From Poecilobothrus nobilitatus (taxonomy: Eukaryota; Arthropoda; Insecta; Diptera; Dolichopodidae), in assembly GCA_947095535.1 (NCBI GenBank), contig OX352772.1, positions 105,449,815-105,513,814 on the forward strand: a DNA stretch of 64,000 bases, given 5' to 3'. A model generated the notes under the pieces. It did not search any database. It was not told the origin of the DNA and was given only the letters and a program-made list of their open reading frames with translations. Positions 1-9,668 of this stretch are shown here, piece after piece (positions within the stretch are counted from its first letter, which is position 1; each line of letters begins with the position of its first letter). The position numbers were made by a program, and so were the translations under genes.

Positions 1-272
1 AGTTTGTGCTAATGTTGATTTATGTTTAGGTAATTTAGTTTCCGTATATACATTTCGTTTAGAGAAGAATTTTGTTTGGGGGCCTATATCAAATGTAACA
101 TTATTAACGTTTTCTGGTAATTTTTTTGTATGTCTCTTGTTAATTCCATATTTGATGAGATTTTGACGATATAACTATCATTTTTGCAATGGTTTTTTTC
201 ATTTTTTGATCTAATAAATCCAAGTTTTTATCGTCTTGAAATAATTTGCTAAATTTTGAAAATATTTCTGGT
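1..272 (-). pseudogene. Polinton companion-gene remnant (gene after ATPase)
   Basis: Read on the minus strand, this stretch contains a block beginning PEIF and running through a lysine- and leucine-rich helix with a D-rich centre. It lines up with the block beginning PEIY (about residues 123-165) of the gene that follows the ATPase in the 11.8-18.8 kb Polinton. The upstream half of the gene and the end of the neighbouring ATPase are missing, so a deletion joined the two. Stops and at least one frameshift are present. The gene runs off the window start. The function of this Polinton protein is not known to me. The call rests on the match to the second copy in this window and on its position right after the ATPase remnant. 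Confidence 0.55.
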
Positions 273-299
273 TACATAACAATATATGTGAATGTCACA

Positions 300-664
300 T
301 ATCTGTTATTTGCCTCGAGGGTTTTTGAAAAACACTAAATATTTACAATTCAATGAAATATCTCGTGAGGATTTCCCCTGATGAAAAACGTTTTGTGTCA
401 ACAATACAATAGATAAATTAATTATGATGGTGTGAACCCTTAGTAAATAGTTCGCATACTTATTAAATCTAATCATTAAATCATCTAAAACTATTAAAGT
501 AGGTTTATTTTCATTTCCACAAAAATTTCTGGGTTACACCATTTTATTGTTTCAATTCGCGGGTAAATCAATCTGTTAATATTTTCAATTAAATTTCACA
601 CAAATGTTGTTTTCCTATATGCAGATGGTCCCGCTATCACCATTGTAAATGGATGAATAAAATT
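300..664 (-). pseudogene. Polinton packaging ATPase remnant
   Basis: The minus strand encodes HPFTMVIAGPS followed by a damaged P-loop ending KTTF, then a WCNPE block, a Walker B-like LIVLDD, TQNVFHQGK, SRDISLNCKYLV and FKNPRG. The same blocks occur in the same order in the ATPase at 13882-14555. This is the FtsK/HerA-type genome-packaging ATPase of Polintons. The Walker A glycine is replaced by arginine, and there are stops and frameshifts, so the copy is dead. It lies on the opposite strand to the integrase tail at 2448, which differs from the gene order of the larger Polinton fragment in this window. Confidence 0.8.
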
Positions 665-720
665 AATTATTTTTGATCAGTGTCTGAAAAGAGACTAAAC
701 TTAAAATTCAATCGGGAGAT

Positions 721-756
721 AATATAAAAGCAGCGAACATATTCTTAGTACAGTCA
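721..756 (+). promoter_or_regulatory. Possible TATA core promoter
   Basis: TATAAAAG at 723-730 is followed about 25 bases later by ACAGTCAT, which resembles an arthropod initiator. The start codon of the next reading frame lies at 766. The TATA-to-initiator distance is normal for an RNA polymerase II core promoter. It would drive the plus-strand reading frame and sits between that frame and the minus-strand ATPase remnant. No functional evidence is available. Confidence 0.3.
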
Positions 757-765
757 TATTGAATT

Positions 766-999
766 ATGGAAGTTAGGGAGTTCCTAAATCTTTATTTCTC
801 CGTCTTATTAGATGATCATAAGAAACTAATATTACATCTACACAAACACATTAAAAATTATACTGGATTAAAAAAGTACACTTCAATTTATGGTACTCAC
901 TTTGCGCTTTGTCTATGGGCATATGATAATTCTATTTCTGGAGAGGATACATGTGAATGTCATACAAAAGAAAAAATAAAATCATTTTGGAAAATTTAA
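766..999 (+). CDS. Unrecognised 77-aa protein beside a Polinton ATPase
   Basis: This frame has an ATG start and no internal stop, and lies 36 bases downstream of a TATAAAAG box. The product has many His residues in its first third (KKLILHLHKHIKNY), a YTSIYGTHFALCLWAY segment, and a C-terminal CECH cluster that could bind zinc. I do not recognise the family. It is divergent from the Polinton ATPase remnant, so it may be an accessory Polinton gene, or a fragment of a longer one, since no partner domain is seen. Composition is less skewed than most random frames here, which is the main reason for listing it. Confidence 0.35.
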   Translation: MEVREFLNLYFSVLLDDHKKLILHLHKHIKNYTGLKKYTSIYGTHFALCLWAYDNSISGEDTCECHTKEKIKSFWKI

Positions 1000-1024
1000 T
1001 TAAATGGTACAAGAACAAGTAAAA

Positions 1025-2072
1025 GTAACAGTAAGTCGATGCAGCCGACTTTTTTATAACCTACACCTAAAAAATTCAAATTAAATTAAAAATCCATAAG
1101 TTATTTTAGTTAGGTATTTAATATACCTAAGCTAAAAAAATAAATGCTTTTACAACCTTTGTACAAAATTGCAGATTTCTATCTTTATCAAATTCGAAGA
1201 TATGATTGTTAGGTCTTGGGAAGTGTGTGAAGGCACGAGGACCACCAGCCCAATTCATCTCAAATTTTAAAGACATTATCAGAACAGGGTAGAACACTCT
1301 TATATCAAATTTCAAGTTTTTATATTTATTAATTTCGAAGATATGCTTCTTCGGTCTTGGGAGTTGTGTGGCAGATACCCGAACAACCATTCTAACTCAT
1401 CTGAAATTTTAGGCAAATCAGGGATTCAGGAAACAACAGTCTCATATCAAATTTGCAGTTTATATCTTTATTAATTTCGAAGATATGCTTGTGTGGTTTT
1501 GGGAGTTGTGTGGGAGGTACCCGAATAACCCTTTCAATTCATCTCAAGTTTTAGACAAATCTGGGATTCAGGAAACAGCACCCTCGTATCAAATTTGAAG
1601 TTTCAATCTTTATTAATTTCGAAGATATGCTTGTTCGGTTTTGGGAGTTGTGTGGGAGGTACTCGAACAACTCCTCCAATTCATCTCAAATTTTAGGGAT
1701 ATCAGGGGTTCAGGAAAACACACCTTAGTACAAACTTTTAAGTTTCTATCTTTATTAATTTCGAAGATATGTGTATTCGGTTTTGGGAGTTGTATGGGAG
1801 GTATCTGAACGCATGGTCCGATTTTGCCCATTTGCAATCCCCGCCTTAGTTTAGTCATTGTTAACCTACAGTATAAATTTCATCAAGATAGCATCATTAC
1901 TTTTTGAGTTATCGTGCGTACGGACGGACGGACGGACATCGCTAAATAGACTCAGGAGGTGATCCTGATTCAGAATATATATACATGTCCATATCTAACT
2001 CGCTTCCTTTTGGTAGTTACAAACACCATACCAAAGTTAATATACCCTATACTTTAAGTGTAGGGTATAATA
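1025..2072 (+). repeat. TATACCCTACACC-ended repeat, copy 1
   Basis: The left end carries GTAACAGTAAGTCGATGCAG and then a variant of TTATACCCTACACC. The right end is its inverted counterpart, TGTAGGGTATAATA. In between are about five tandem units of roughly 140 bp, each containing TTCGAAGATATG and a GGGAGTTGTGTGGGAGGTA-like block. Next comes the GACGGACGGACGGACATCGCT box, followed by CTCAGGAGGTGATCCTGATT. Two further copies lie at 3035-3955 (inverted) and 60510-61236. This looks like a non-autonomous element of a type abundant in fly genomes. Short minus-strand reading frames inside it follow the tandem units and are not genes. Confidence 0.75.
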
Positions 2073-2237
2073 ATGTCGAGGTTACAAGTTGTGTCAGAAA
2101 TTCATATAAGTGCTAGAAGAAAATTTACACAAAGAAAATTTATTCAAAAAGAACGTTTTGTTCAAAGAACGTGCGATTGAAAGCACCCTTAAAATCAAAA
2201 TATGGAAACAATTTAGTTTACAAAGTAAATGTTGTTC

Positions 2238-2372
2238 TTATAATTCTTAAAATATTATATTTATTTATTATAAACCATATATATTTCAGCATCACTGCCA
2301 TCATCAGGGCGAATAATGCCGAAATATATATGGGCTTTATAATAAATAAATATAATATTTTAAGAATTATAA
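2238..2372. repeat. Fold-back hairpin, about 50-bp arms
   Basis: The left arm (2238-2287) and right arm (2321-2372) are near-perfect inverse complements, each containing the run AAATATTATATTTATTTATT or its complement. They differ by a 2-base indel near the base of the loop. The loop of about 33 bases holds CATCACTGCCATCATCAGGG, which is less AT-rich than the arms. It is probably a small fold-back element. The rest of 2073-2447 shows no gene. Confidence 0.7.
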
Positions 2373-2447
2373 AAATGAAATAATAATAAAATTATTTTGT
2401 GGACAAAAAGTATAAATAAAAAACAATTTTTTACTCAATAAATCTAA

Positions 2448-2945
2448 TAAAGATGTTCCACAAACTTACGATTGAAAAAATTCAAGGATACCTATAAATG
2501 GTTATCTATTCTGCCATCGCTAATAGAAAAATATTACTAAACATATAATCATACAATTAAACTTCAACCTAAAAAGGTTTCAAAGAAAAATGACAAATTG
2601 ATATTAAAAACTGTCTACAATAAATTAATAGTATTTCGAAAAGAAAAATACAAAGTTGGAGATTTTGTTCGTATAAGTAAATTTAAAGGTATATTTGCAA
2701 AAGATTATCAACCTAATTGGTCAACGAAAATTTATACAATAGTGAAAATAAAAAGAACTGATTCAATAACATACAATTTACTTGATTACACACAAAAACC
2801 AATAAAAGGCAGTTTTTATGAACCTGAACTTACATCTGTTAAATTTCCTGATGTTTACATTGTAGCAAAAATAATAAGAAAAAAGGAAATCAAGTTTTGG
2901 ATAGGTGGCTTGGCTTTGATAAAAAACATGATTCATGAATAAATA
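2448..2945 (+). pseudogene. Polinton integrase, C-terminal part with chromodomain
   Basis: The frame starts within the end of the catalytic core (YKWLSILPSLIEKYY, then an in-frame stop). It continues through KYKVGDFVRISKFKG and PNWSTKIYTIVKI, a SH3-like DNA-binding fold, to FYEPEL and VYIVAKIIRKK, which begins a chromodomain. The last residues before the stop do not fit a chromodomain, so a frameshift has cut it off. This module order is typical of the retrovirus-like integrases of Polintons. The D,D,E residues lie upstream and are absent. It is on plus, while the nearby ATPase remnant is on minus. Confidence 0.75.
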
Positions 2946-3034
2946 AATGAGATATTATTTAATGAAAAAACACTTTTAATTTTTATAGTAAATGCTGCTT
3001 TTTGATATTAAAAACAATTTTTTATATTCAAGTT

Positions 3035-3955
3035 TATTATACCCTACACCTAAAATATAGGGTATATTTACTTTGGTATGGAGTTTGTAACCACCAAAAG
3101 GAAGCAAGTTAGATATGGACATATATGTATATTCCGAATCAAGATTACCTCCTGAGTCGATTTAACGATGTTCGTCCGTTCGCACGATAACTCAAAAACT
3201 AGTAAAGCTATCTCGATTAAATTTATATAGTAGCTTACTAATTACGAAAGGAAGACCAAGTTCGAATCTGGACAAAATCGGTCCATGGGTTCGGATTCAG
3301 GAAGCTTCCGAATGAGTTCGAAGCAAACGCGATTATCTCCAAAACCAACAAAGATAGAACTTTTAAATTTGGCAAATGGTGTTCCTTCATGTTTGATTTA
3401 TGTCTCTGAAATATGAGAGGATTTAGCCAATGGGTTCAAGTTTTGGAAGCTTCCGAACGAGCCCTAGAGCAAACGAGATTATCTCCATAACCAACAAAGA
3501 TAGAACCTTTATTTTTAGTACAAGGGTGTTCTGTTATGTTTTCTTATCTCTAAAATTGGAAAGTGACATTTGAACCATGACTTCGTATTTTGGAAACTTC
3601 TGAACGAGCATAAGAGCATATCTCCAAAACCAACAAAAGTAGAACCTTTAAATGTAATACAATGGTGTTCTGGCATGTTTTCTTTACGAGATGGATTTGA
3701 TGAATTGGGGTGGAAATTCGGGTACCTGACACATGCCTCACAGGACTAACAAGGATATCTTCGTAATTAATAAATATAGAAACTTGAAATTTTGTACAAG
3801 GGTGTTAAAGGATGCCTCTTTTACGTTTCTGAGTTGAATAAGGAAGAAAATGGAAGAAGTTCACGCAACTGCGAAAAACTTATGGATTTTCAATTTAATT
3901 GGAATTATTCAGGTGTAGAGTATTAATAAGTCCGTTGCATCGACTTACTGTTATT
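3035..3955 (-). repeat. TATACCCTACACC-ended repeat, copy 2 (inverted)
   Basis: This is the same family as copy 1 but in reverse orientation. It opens with TTATTATACCCTACACC, then the GTAACCACCAAAAGGAAGC region and a CGTCCG box, and closes near 3955 with GCATCGACTTACTGTTA. The internal units are about 150 bp and contain GCTTCCGAACGAG and CTCCAAAACCAACAAAG, a different unit type from copy 1. Copies 1 and 2 flank the integrase tail as an inverted pair. Confidence 0.7.
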
Positions 3956-4844
3956 ATTTATTTTTACTGTTTTTTTATTTATTTTTGCACTTTTAACTTG
4001 AATTTATAACTTGAACTTGATCGCATTCTCAATTTGTATTTCTTGATCACAGTTTATATTATTAACTATATAATTTCAATCGCTTAAATCAAAGGTTTTA
4101 TTAAAGTAAAAACATATTTACCAAAAATTAAATTTACATTTACATATTATATATTATAACACAACATTTAATTAAAAAAATTATTTTGTATACATTTAAT
4201 TATGTATTCAAACAACCTTAAAATTTTTTTTAAATTTTTATATCTAAATTAAATATAGTATTTTTGTATCTAAATTTTTTTTTTTCCTAAGGGAGGTGGG
4301 AATCTTCCAAAGACCCCAAGAATTTCTCCCTTGGTAGTAACAGATTTTCAGTGACTAAACCCAACTCCCTCTTTAGCCAATATAATGGGATGAATCCCTT
4401 ACCTGCGAACGCAGTATATTGGCTAGCTAGTAGGGATAGGAAAGTATAGGGAATGGATATGGAAATATTGAATTAGGAGTATTGACTGCAAGGAAAGAAC
4501 GAATCCGCCTATTATTATTACTTTTTTGCTAACAGTGCCTATAGCCGTTACAACAGCTACAACATGTAGTAGTATATAAAACCTTACTACTTGATGTAAT
4601 TATTGAAGGCAACCCCCACTGTCACTGTAGCCGCTATTATTATTGGTATTAGTATTCTTATTAATATTATTTTTATTTTACTACAGAGTCAGGGCCATCA
4701 GTGGATTACAACGTGCAGCAGTATGCAACACCTTAATTGCATGATATAACCAAAGATAGCTTCACTGTAGCAGTTGTTATAATTATTACTATTATCATTA
4801 TAATTATTGTTATTATTACTATTATTATTATTATTATGATAATT
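3956..4844. other. No gene; degenerate repeats and ATT runs
   Basis: I see no coding region here. Between 4280 and 4500 is a more GC-balanced stretch of unknown origin. From about 4539 to 4790 a segment with TACAACAGCTACAACATG is followed by a diverged second copy (TACAACGTGCAGCAGTATG, then CACTGTAGCAGTTG), so it is an old direct repeat. ATT/ATA microsatellite runs fill 4610-4680 and 4780-4845. Confidence 0.5.
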
Positions 4845-5042
4845 TTTTTTTTTTGTTTTTTTAATGCATTTTTCTGCCACATAAATGTGGACAGGAAATT
4901 ACACAGTTCTTCCTGTTCAGGCGTGACTGTAAATGTGGTAAGGAGGAATAACTCTTACGACGTATGTGGGATTCGAACCCACACTTCCTCGGTGTTTACA
5001 CCGTATTTTATACGTTCTTACCCACTAAGCCACCGAGGCCCC
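4845..5042 (-). mobile_element. tRNA-derived SINE, copy 1
   Basis: On the minus strand the head (5042 to about 4966) begins GGGGCCTCGGTGGCTTAGTG, giving an A box. It carries GGGTTCGAATCCCACA as a B box with T arm, as in a tRNA-derived SINE. The body contains GTCGTAAG-like and CCACATTTATGTGGCAG segments and ends in an A-rich tail, seen as T-rich at 4840-4865. Three more copies lie at 44094, 49610 and 56265. Copy 1 has about 12 extra bases between the A and B boxes. It is followed at its head by an ATT microsatellite. Confidence 0.75.
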
Positions 5043-5131
5043 TATTATTATTATTATTATTTTTATTGTTATTATTATTATTACTATTATTATTATTATT
5101 ATTATTATTGTTATTATTATTATTATTATTA

Positions 5132-5172
<41 letters not shown>

Positions 5173-5193
5173 GTTATTATTATTATTATTAAC
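5043..5193. repeat. ATT microsatellite
   Basis: About 150 bases of (TTA)n with a few single-base changes (TTG, TTT, TAC). It gives poly-Asn, poly-Tyr or poly-Leu reading frames on both strands, which are not genes. Confidence 0.95.
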
Positions 5194-5371
5194 CAAACTT
5201 TAAAAACTTTTCATATCTTCATATTATCTACATTTAAGCCAAGCTTTATATTTTTATACAAACTTTTTATTGAATTAAATCATATCACAAATATCAAAGA
5301 CACAAACCTTTTTATAACTCATACTTTACCGTTTAAAAAAACCCCGTCTAAAGCGCCATTGGCAAAACCTT

Positions 5372-5578
5372 TTGTGCTCTTCTGCACATGGTCTGAAATT
5401 GGTTTGTACTTCTCCATATGATCTCGAATCGGATTGCACCTTTCCACATGGTATAGAATCGGCTTGCGCATCTCCGCATGGTCCAGAATCGGCTTGCTTC
5501 TCTCCACATGGTGTAGAATCGGTTTTCACCTCTCCATATGGTGTAGAATCGGCTAATCCATTCTACAGACGTTGTTAG
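5372..5578 (+). repeat. 30-bp coding-like minisatellite (SPHGxES repeats)
   Basis: Six units of 30 bp share the core TCTCCACATGGTGTAGAATC. Because 30 is a multiple of three, the plus frame encodes a 10-residue repeat of the form SPHGxESxCx. Unit differences include several codon changes but no stop until 5576. The opposite strand also stays open across the units, so coding cannot be assigned to one strand. It may be the 5' end of the decayed gene that follows, or an independent minisatellite. No signal peptide or known domain is visible. Confidence 0.5.
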
Positions 5579-5579
5579 T

Positions 5580-7600
5580 CATGGTGAGATAATAAATTTA
5601 TTAGATGATGATAAATCCTTGGAAGCCTTTTCTAGTGGTTTTGATGACAATTATGAACCCAGTATTTATTCTAATGAATCAATCACATCAAGTACTAACT
5701 TAATTAAACAAAATGTTGATAAGCTGCGGCTATTGTTATCAACTGTCCAACAAGATGAAGAATCAACCAAAATAATTGAATAAAATTTTGATAGGGAAGT
5801 GCTGTTGATATCAAGTGTCGAACAAGACGAAGAATCATCTAACAAAATGGCAAGTATAAGGAAAGAAAAACGTATAGGGAAAAAAAAAGTTGAAATCAAA
5901 ATAAAAGAAAATACTTAAAATATTCCGGTCAAGAATATAAAACGAAAAAGATAAGGTTGTCCGGCGAAAAGATTCCAAAGTAATCCTCTGTAAATTGCAA
6001 ATTAAGTTGCAATAAAAAATTTAATGAGAAAACACGAATTGAAATCAAGAGATCATATTGGTCATTAGAAAACTTTAGAGAAAGAAGAATGTTTATAAGT
6101 AGAATAGGCTCAAGAAGGAATTGTACCTTAGCGTATATTTTTAAAAATGAAAAAGTTTGGAAGAAATTCTACTTAGCAATGTTTCAGATGGAGCAGTGAT
6201 GAGTGTAAAAGCTAAAGAAAAGTTAAGCGCACAAGTTGATAAAGATCGTCGAGGCCAACAAAAAAATGCAAAAAAAAATTAGTGATGAGTTACTTTCAAC
6301 AGTCCAGAATCAGATTGAACCATTTTCTAGTGTCGAGAGTCACTACTGCAGAAAAACAACAACCAGACGCTATTTATCCAGTGACTTAAATTTAAAAATA
6401 ATGTTTGAACTTTACCAACCGAAGCATCCGGAATCTACCATTAAAGAACACTTGTATAGAAAAGTTTTGAATACTTAATGTAATTTGTCATTTCATAAAG
6501 CAAAAAAAGATGCTTGCAAAAAATGCGAACAAAATAATAATGCAATTGTTAAAGTCTTTATTTAAAGAAAGTCATATTAAAAACAAAGAAGTTGCCAGAA
6601 ATGAAAAGATTTCAGATAAAACTATGGCTAAAGAAAACAATGAATTAAAAGTATACACTTTTGATGTACAGTCCGTTTTGTATGCGCCATGCTCAAATGT
6701 CAGTTTTTTATATTATACGAATATTTTCATTGTATAATTTAACATTATATAATTTAGCTATCAAAGAAGATTTCTGAATTTTTGGATGGAGATCGACGGT
6801 GAAAGAGGTTCCTACGAAATAAGTTCCGTTTTATTTAAACATTTACAAACACATTCTGGCTCTGTAAAGCACGTAATTCTTTATTCAGATTGTTGTGGAG
6901 GCCAAAACCATAGTAGGTAATGTAACGTCTAATTTTTATTTTATAAAGACTGATTTTATAACATAAATTTTATAGGTTTATTGCTGCATTACTTATCTAT
7001 TCATTATTTAGCTATGAACGCATTGAAATAAAATATAGGGAATCTAGGCACACCCAAATGGAGGTCGATAGCATGCATTTTACCATAGAAAAAGCTAAAA
7101 GAGGAATTTGTATTAACTCGCCTAAAGAATGGCCAACAATTTTAAGAGTTTCAAGGCGCAAGAATCCATACACAGTAAGTGAATTGGCTTATCCTGATTT
7201 TTATGATTTAAAGAATCTATTCGCTGGCTTGCAGCATTTTTACATCATGCTGATTCGGAAGGGAATAAAATACCTTGGTTGCATCTAAAATGCTTAAAAG
7301 TCAGCAAAGAAACGCCTTATGCTATACAATTTAAAACTAAATGGGGGCAAAAAAACTTTTTAATAATAGATCTTAACCAAACGCCAAAATCACATCTAAC
7401 TTGACTATCAATTGATAAATTAATACTAAAACATTGAATGACAAAAAATTAGAAATAAGTGAAGAAAAGAAAAAGGATTTAATGTCTCTTTGTAGCGCTG
7501 GGTCATTACCTAGAAATGTGTTGCATTTTTACGAAAATCTTCCAGTTAAACAAAATCGAAATTACTTACCAGAGCCTGACTACTGAGAAGAAGAGGAAAA
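5580..7600 (+). pseudogene. Decayed transposon-type gene with probable intron
   Basis: Conserved blocks appear in order on plus: an acidic N-terminal segment with two QDEES repeats (about 5740-5840); NCKLSCNKKFN then SYWSLENFRERRMFI (about 5995-6100); VESHYCRKTTTRRYL (about 6331-6380); SFHKAKKDACKKCEQ, a CxxC knuckle (about 6490); YTFDVQSVLYAPCS (about 6655); and YSDCCGGQNH (about 6883), which looks like an RNase H-fold acidic site. AGGTAATG near 6915 and TTTTATAG near 6976 fit an intron, after which FIAALLIYSLFSYERI to KEWPTILRV and SELAYPDFYDL continues. I recall this set as a multi-copy insect protein family of transposon type but cannot name it securely. Many stops and shifts make it non-functional. 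Confidence 0.6.
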
Positions 7601-8098
7601 TATGTAGAATGAACAAAATTTAATTTTAAAAAAGTTTGTTTGTTCTTCAATATGTTTAATTTATTCTTTTCTGACTGAATTTCAATTTATGTTAATTTTA
7701 TGGACATATTTTATTTTATTTTTATATGAACATTCATAATTAAAAAATTTAAACGCAAACTATTTAAAATGGTTTTTATTAATATAAAAATAATAATAAA
7801 AATGTATAATAAATCTTCTGGTAGGCTTAATTTTATAACAATATTGTAACATGTTTATACACTATTTCATTTTTAAGTAAATACTTTGAAAGTTTCTGTT
7901 AAAACAACATAAAATTAAAAAGAAAATGGTGTATCCCATACAATTGAAATGATGAAAAATACTTTACAATGAAAGTAGCGAAAAAAATGAAACAGTGTAT
8001 ATAGTACAGTTGATGAGCTTGTGATGTTAACAATTATGACCAAAATAATAACAGAAAATTCTAAATCAATATAATAAGCTCTGAACATTATGAACAAT
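7601..8098. other. No recognisable feature
   Basis: AT-rich sequence after the decayed gene. Reading frames here are short and of AT-run composition, and no repeat shared with the rest of the window was noticed. Confidence 0.4.
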
Positions 8099-9668
8099 AA
8101 AAAACGAAGAAGAATACAGTTGCCTTTGTCAACTCTTATATACCCGTACGAACCGTTAGTATGTTCACAGCCTGTCACTCTGCTTACAATATTATTTTTT
8201 TAATATTTTAGTATTTTAAAATAATTTGGGTGAATTTTATAATTTCTAGAACTATGGGTTGTAGATATATTCAAACTATATGTTTACACATTCTTCAAAA
8301 GCAAATTCTAACCTTCCACATAACGATTATCAATCCAAAACTTTTTCAAATATTCTATAGTACCATTTAATACTAAGCGGTAAATGTATATTAAATTTAC
8401 TTAGTACAAAATAGTAAATATAATTTTAAATATTATATTATATTATATTTAAATATTCCATTGACAGAATAATTTCTTATAAGTACAATAAAATACATAT
8501 ATGTATGTAAATACGGCGCTATATAATATACATCTATACTGTTATCATTCATTCACTAGTGACATATACGATATATTGTAAATAAACATGATATTATATA
8601 AGTATGTATATATATCAATATCATATAAATAAAAATTCTTCAAGTAACCGTTATGTTGTTTATTTATTTACATTTTTTGTACTACGCATTATATCCTCAA
8701 CAATTTCAAATTATCGAGTAAAACAAAATGCAAAAAATTAGTTAAAGAAATTTGTTAGAAAATTTGAAAAAATCAAGTAACTCCTTCGTCAATTATAAAG
8801 TAACCCTATACTATTAAAAAAAGTTGTTAACAGAAATAAGAGTATAATATTGAAGCTTTAATTTTTGTGTATTACTTCAAAAAAATGTTAACAGGTGTTC
8901 AAGTTACAGGTGTTTAAAAATTGGAAATTTTCAGTTTTTGACCCCTTACAGCTCCTAAACGGGGGTGATACAGAAAAAATTTCTGAGATGACTCATACTT
9001 ATTTTCAAAGATCTAACTTCTGTCAAAATTTCAAGTTTCCAAATTAAACCGTTTAGAAGATAGAAGGGTTAAAGGATTTTTCAAAATTTTAGTTTCGCAT
9101 AACGGTAAATTAAGACACCGTATGCCACAAAAATATATTTATTGTATATATACTTTTAAAGCTAATAAAAGTAGTAATAGTTTGGCGTTTTCAAAATGAA
9201 GATATACAACTTGTGCTATAACAATTTAAATATAGAGCTTTTTTGAACCTTTGGGGAGCTGTAGCTCTGTAACGGGTGGGGGTACAAAAAAAAGTTATTA
9301 AAAATAAAATTAATATTTTTGTGAGATCTATGAGCAGTTAAAATTTCATAGCTCTATTTCAAAAAAAATGTCGGGATCTAAAAGTTAGGTGTTCGAGAGC
9401 TACCCTAAGGTTTGGTCCAAACTCAACCAAAAAAAATAGGGAACCTACAAATTACTCCCAGAAAATTTTGTGTAAATTTCAAGATTCTACCTTTCTTAGT
9501 TTTTGAGTTAGCGTGCTGACGGACGGACGGACGGACATGGCTCAAAAGTCTTAGAATTTTTTTCTGATCCGATCCATACCTTTGAAGGTATATCTAGCTC
9601 GCTTATTTCCAGGTGTTACAAACGGAGGAGTAATTTTATTATACCCGATCCTATTGTACGGGTATAAA
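8099..9668 (+). repeat. TATACCCG-ended repeat region
   Basis: TATACCCGTACGAACC near 8141 and the inverted TTGTACGGGTATAAA near 9652 could be paired ends of one element. Before the right end there is GACGGACGGACGGACATGGC (about 9518), then CTCGCTTATTTCCAGG and GTGTTACAAACGG. The segment 8099-8330 recurs inverted at about 60240-60450, including the block around ATAAAATTCACCC. The interior is AT-rich with short TA-repeat runs at 8495-8640. There is no coding region. It is an element of the same general class as the TATACCCTACACC repeats, but a different family. Confidence 0.55.

Noticed and set aside
1127..1858. Minus-strand frames with repeated HIFEINKDRNLK-like blocks (also 60781-61029)
   Set aside because: They follow the 140-bp tandem units of a non-coding repeat; no start, domain or conservation beyond the repeat.
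4966..5042. tRNA gene
   Set aside because: A and B boxes are present but it is the head of a SINE with body and tail, repeated inside LTRs, and the cloverleaf is not complete.
4698..5203. Long open frames of poly-Asn, poly-Tyr and poly-Leu
   Set aside because: They are translations of the ATT microsatellite and flanking SINE on both strands.
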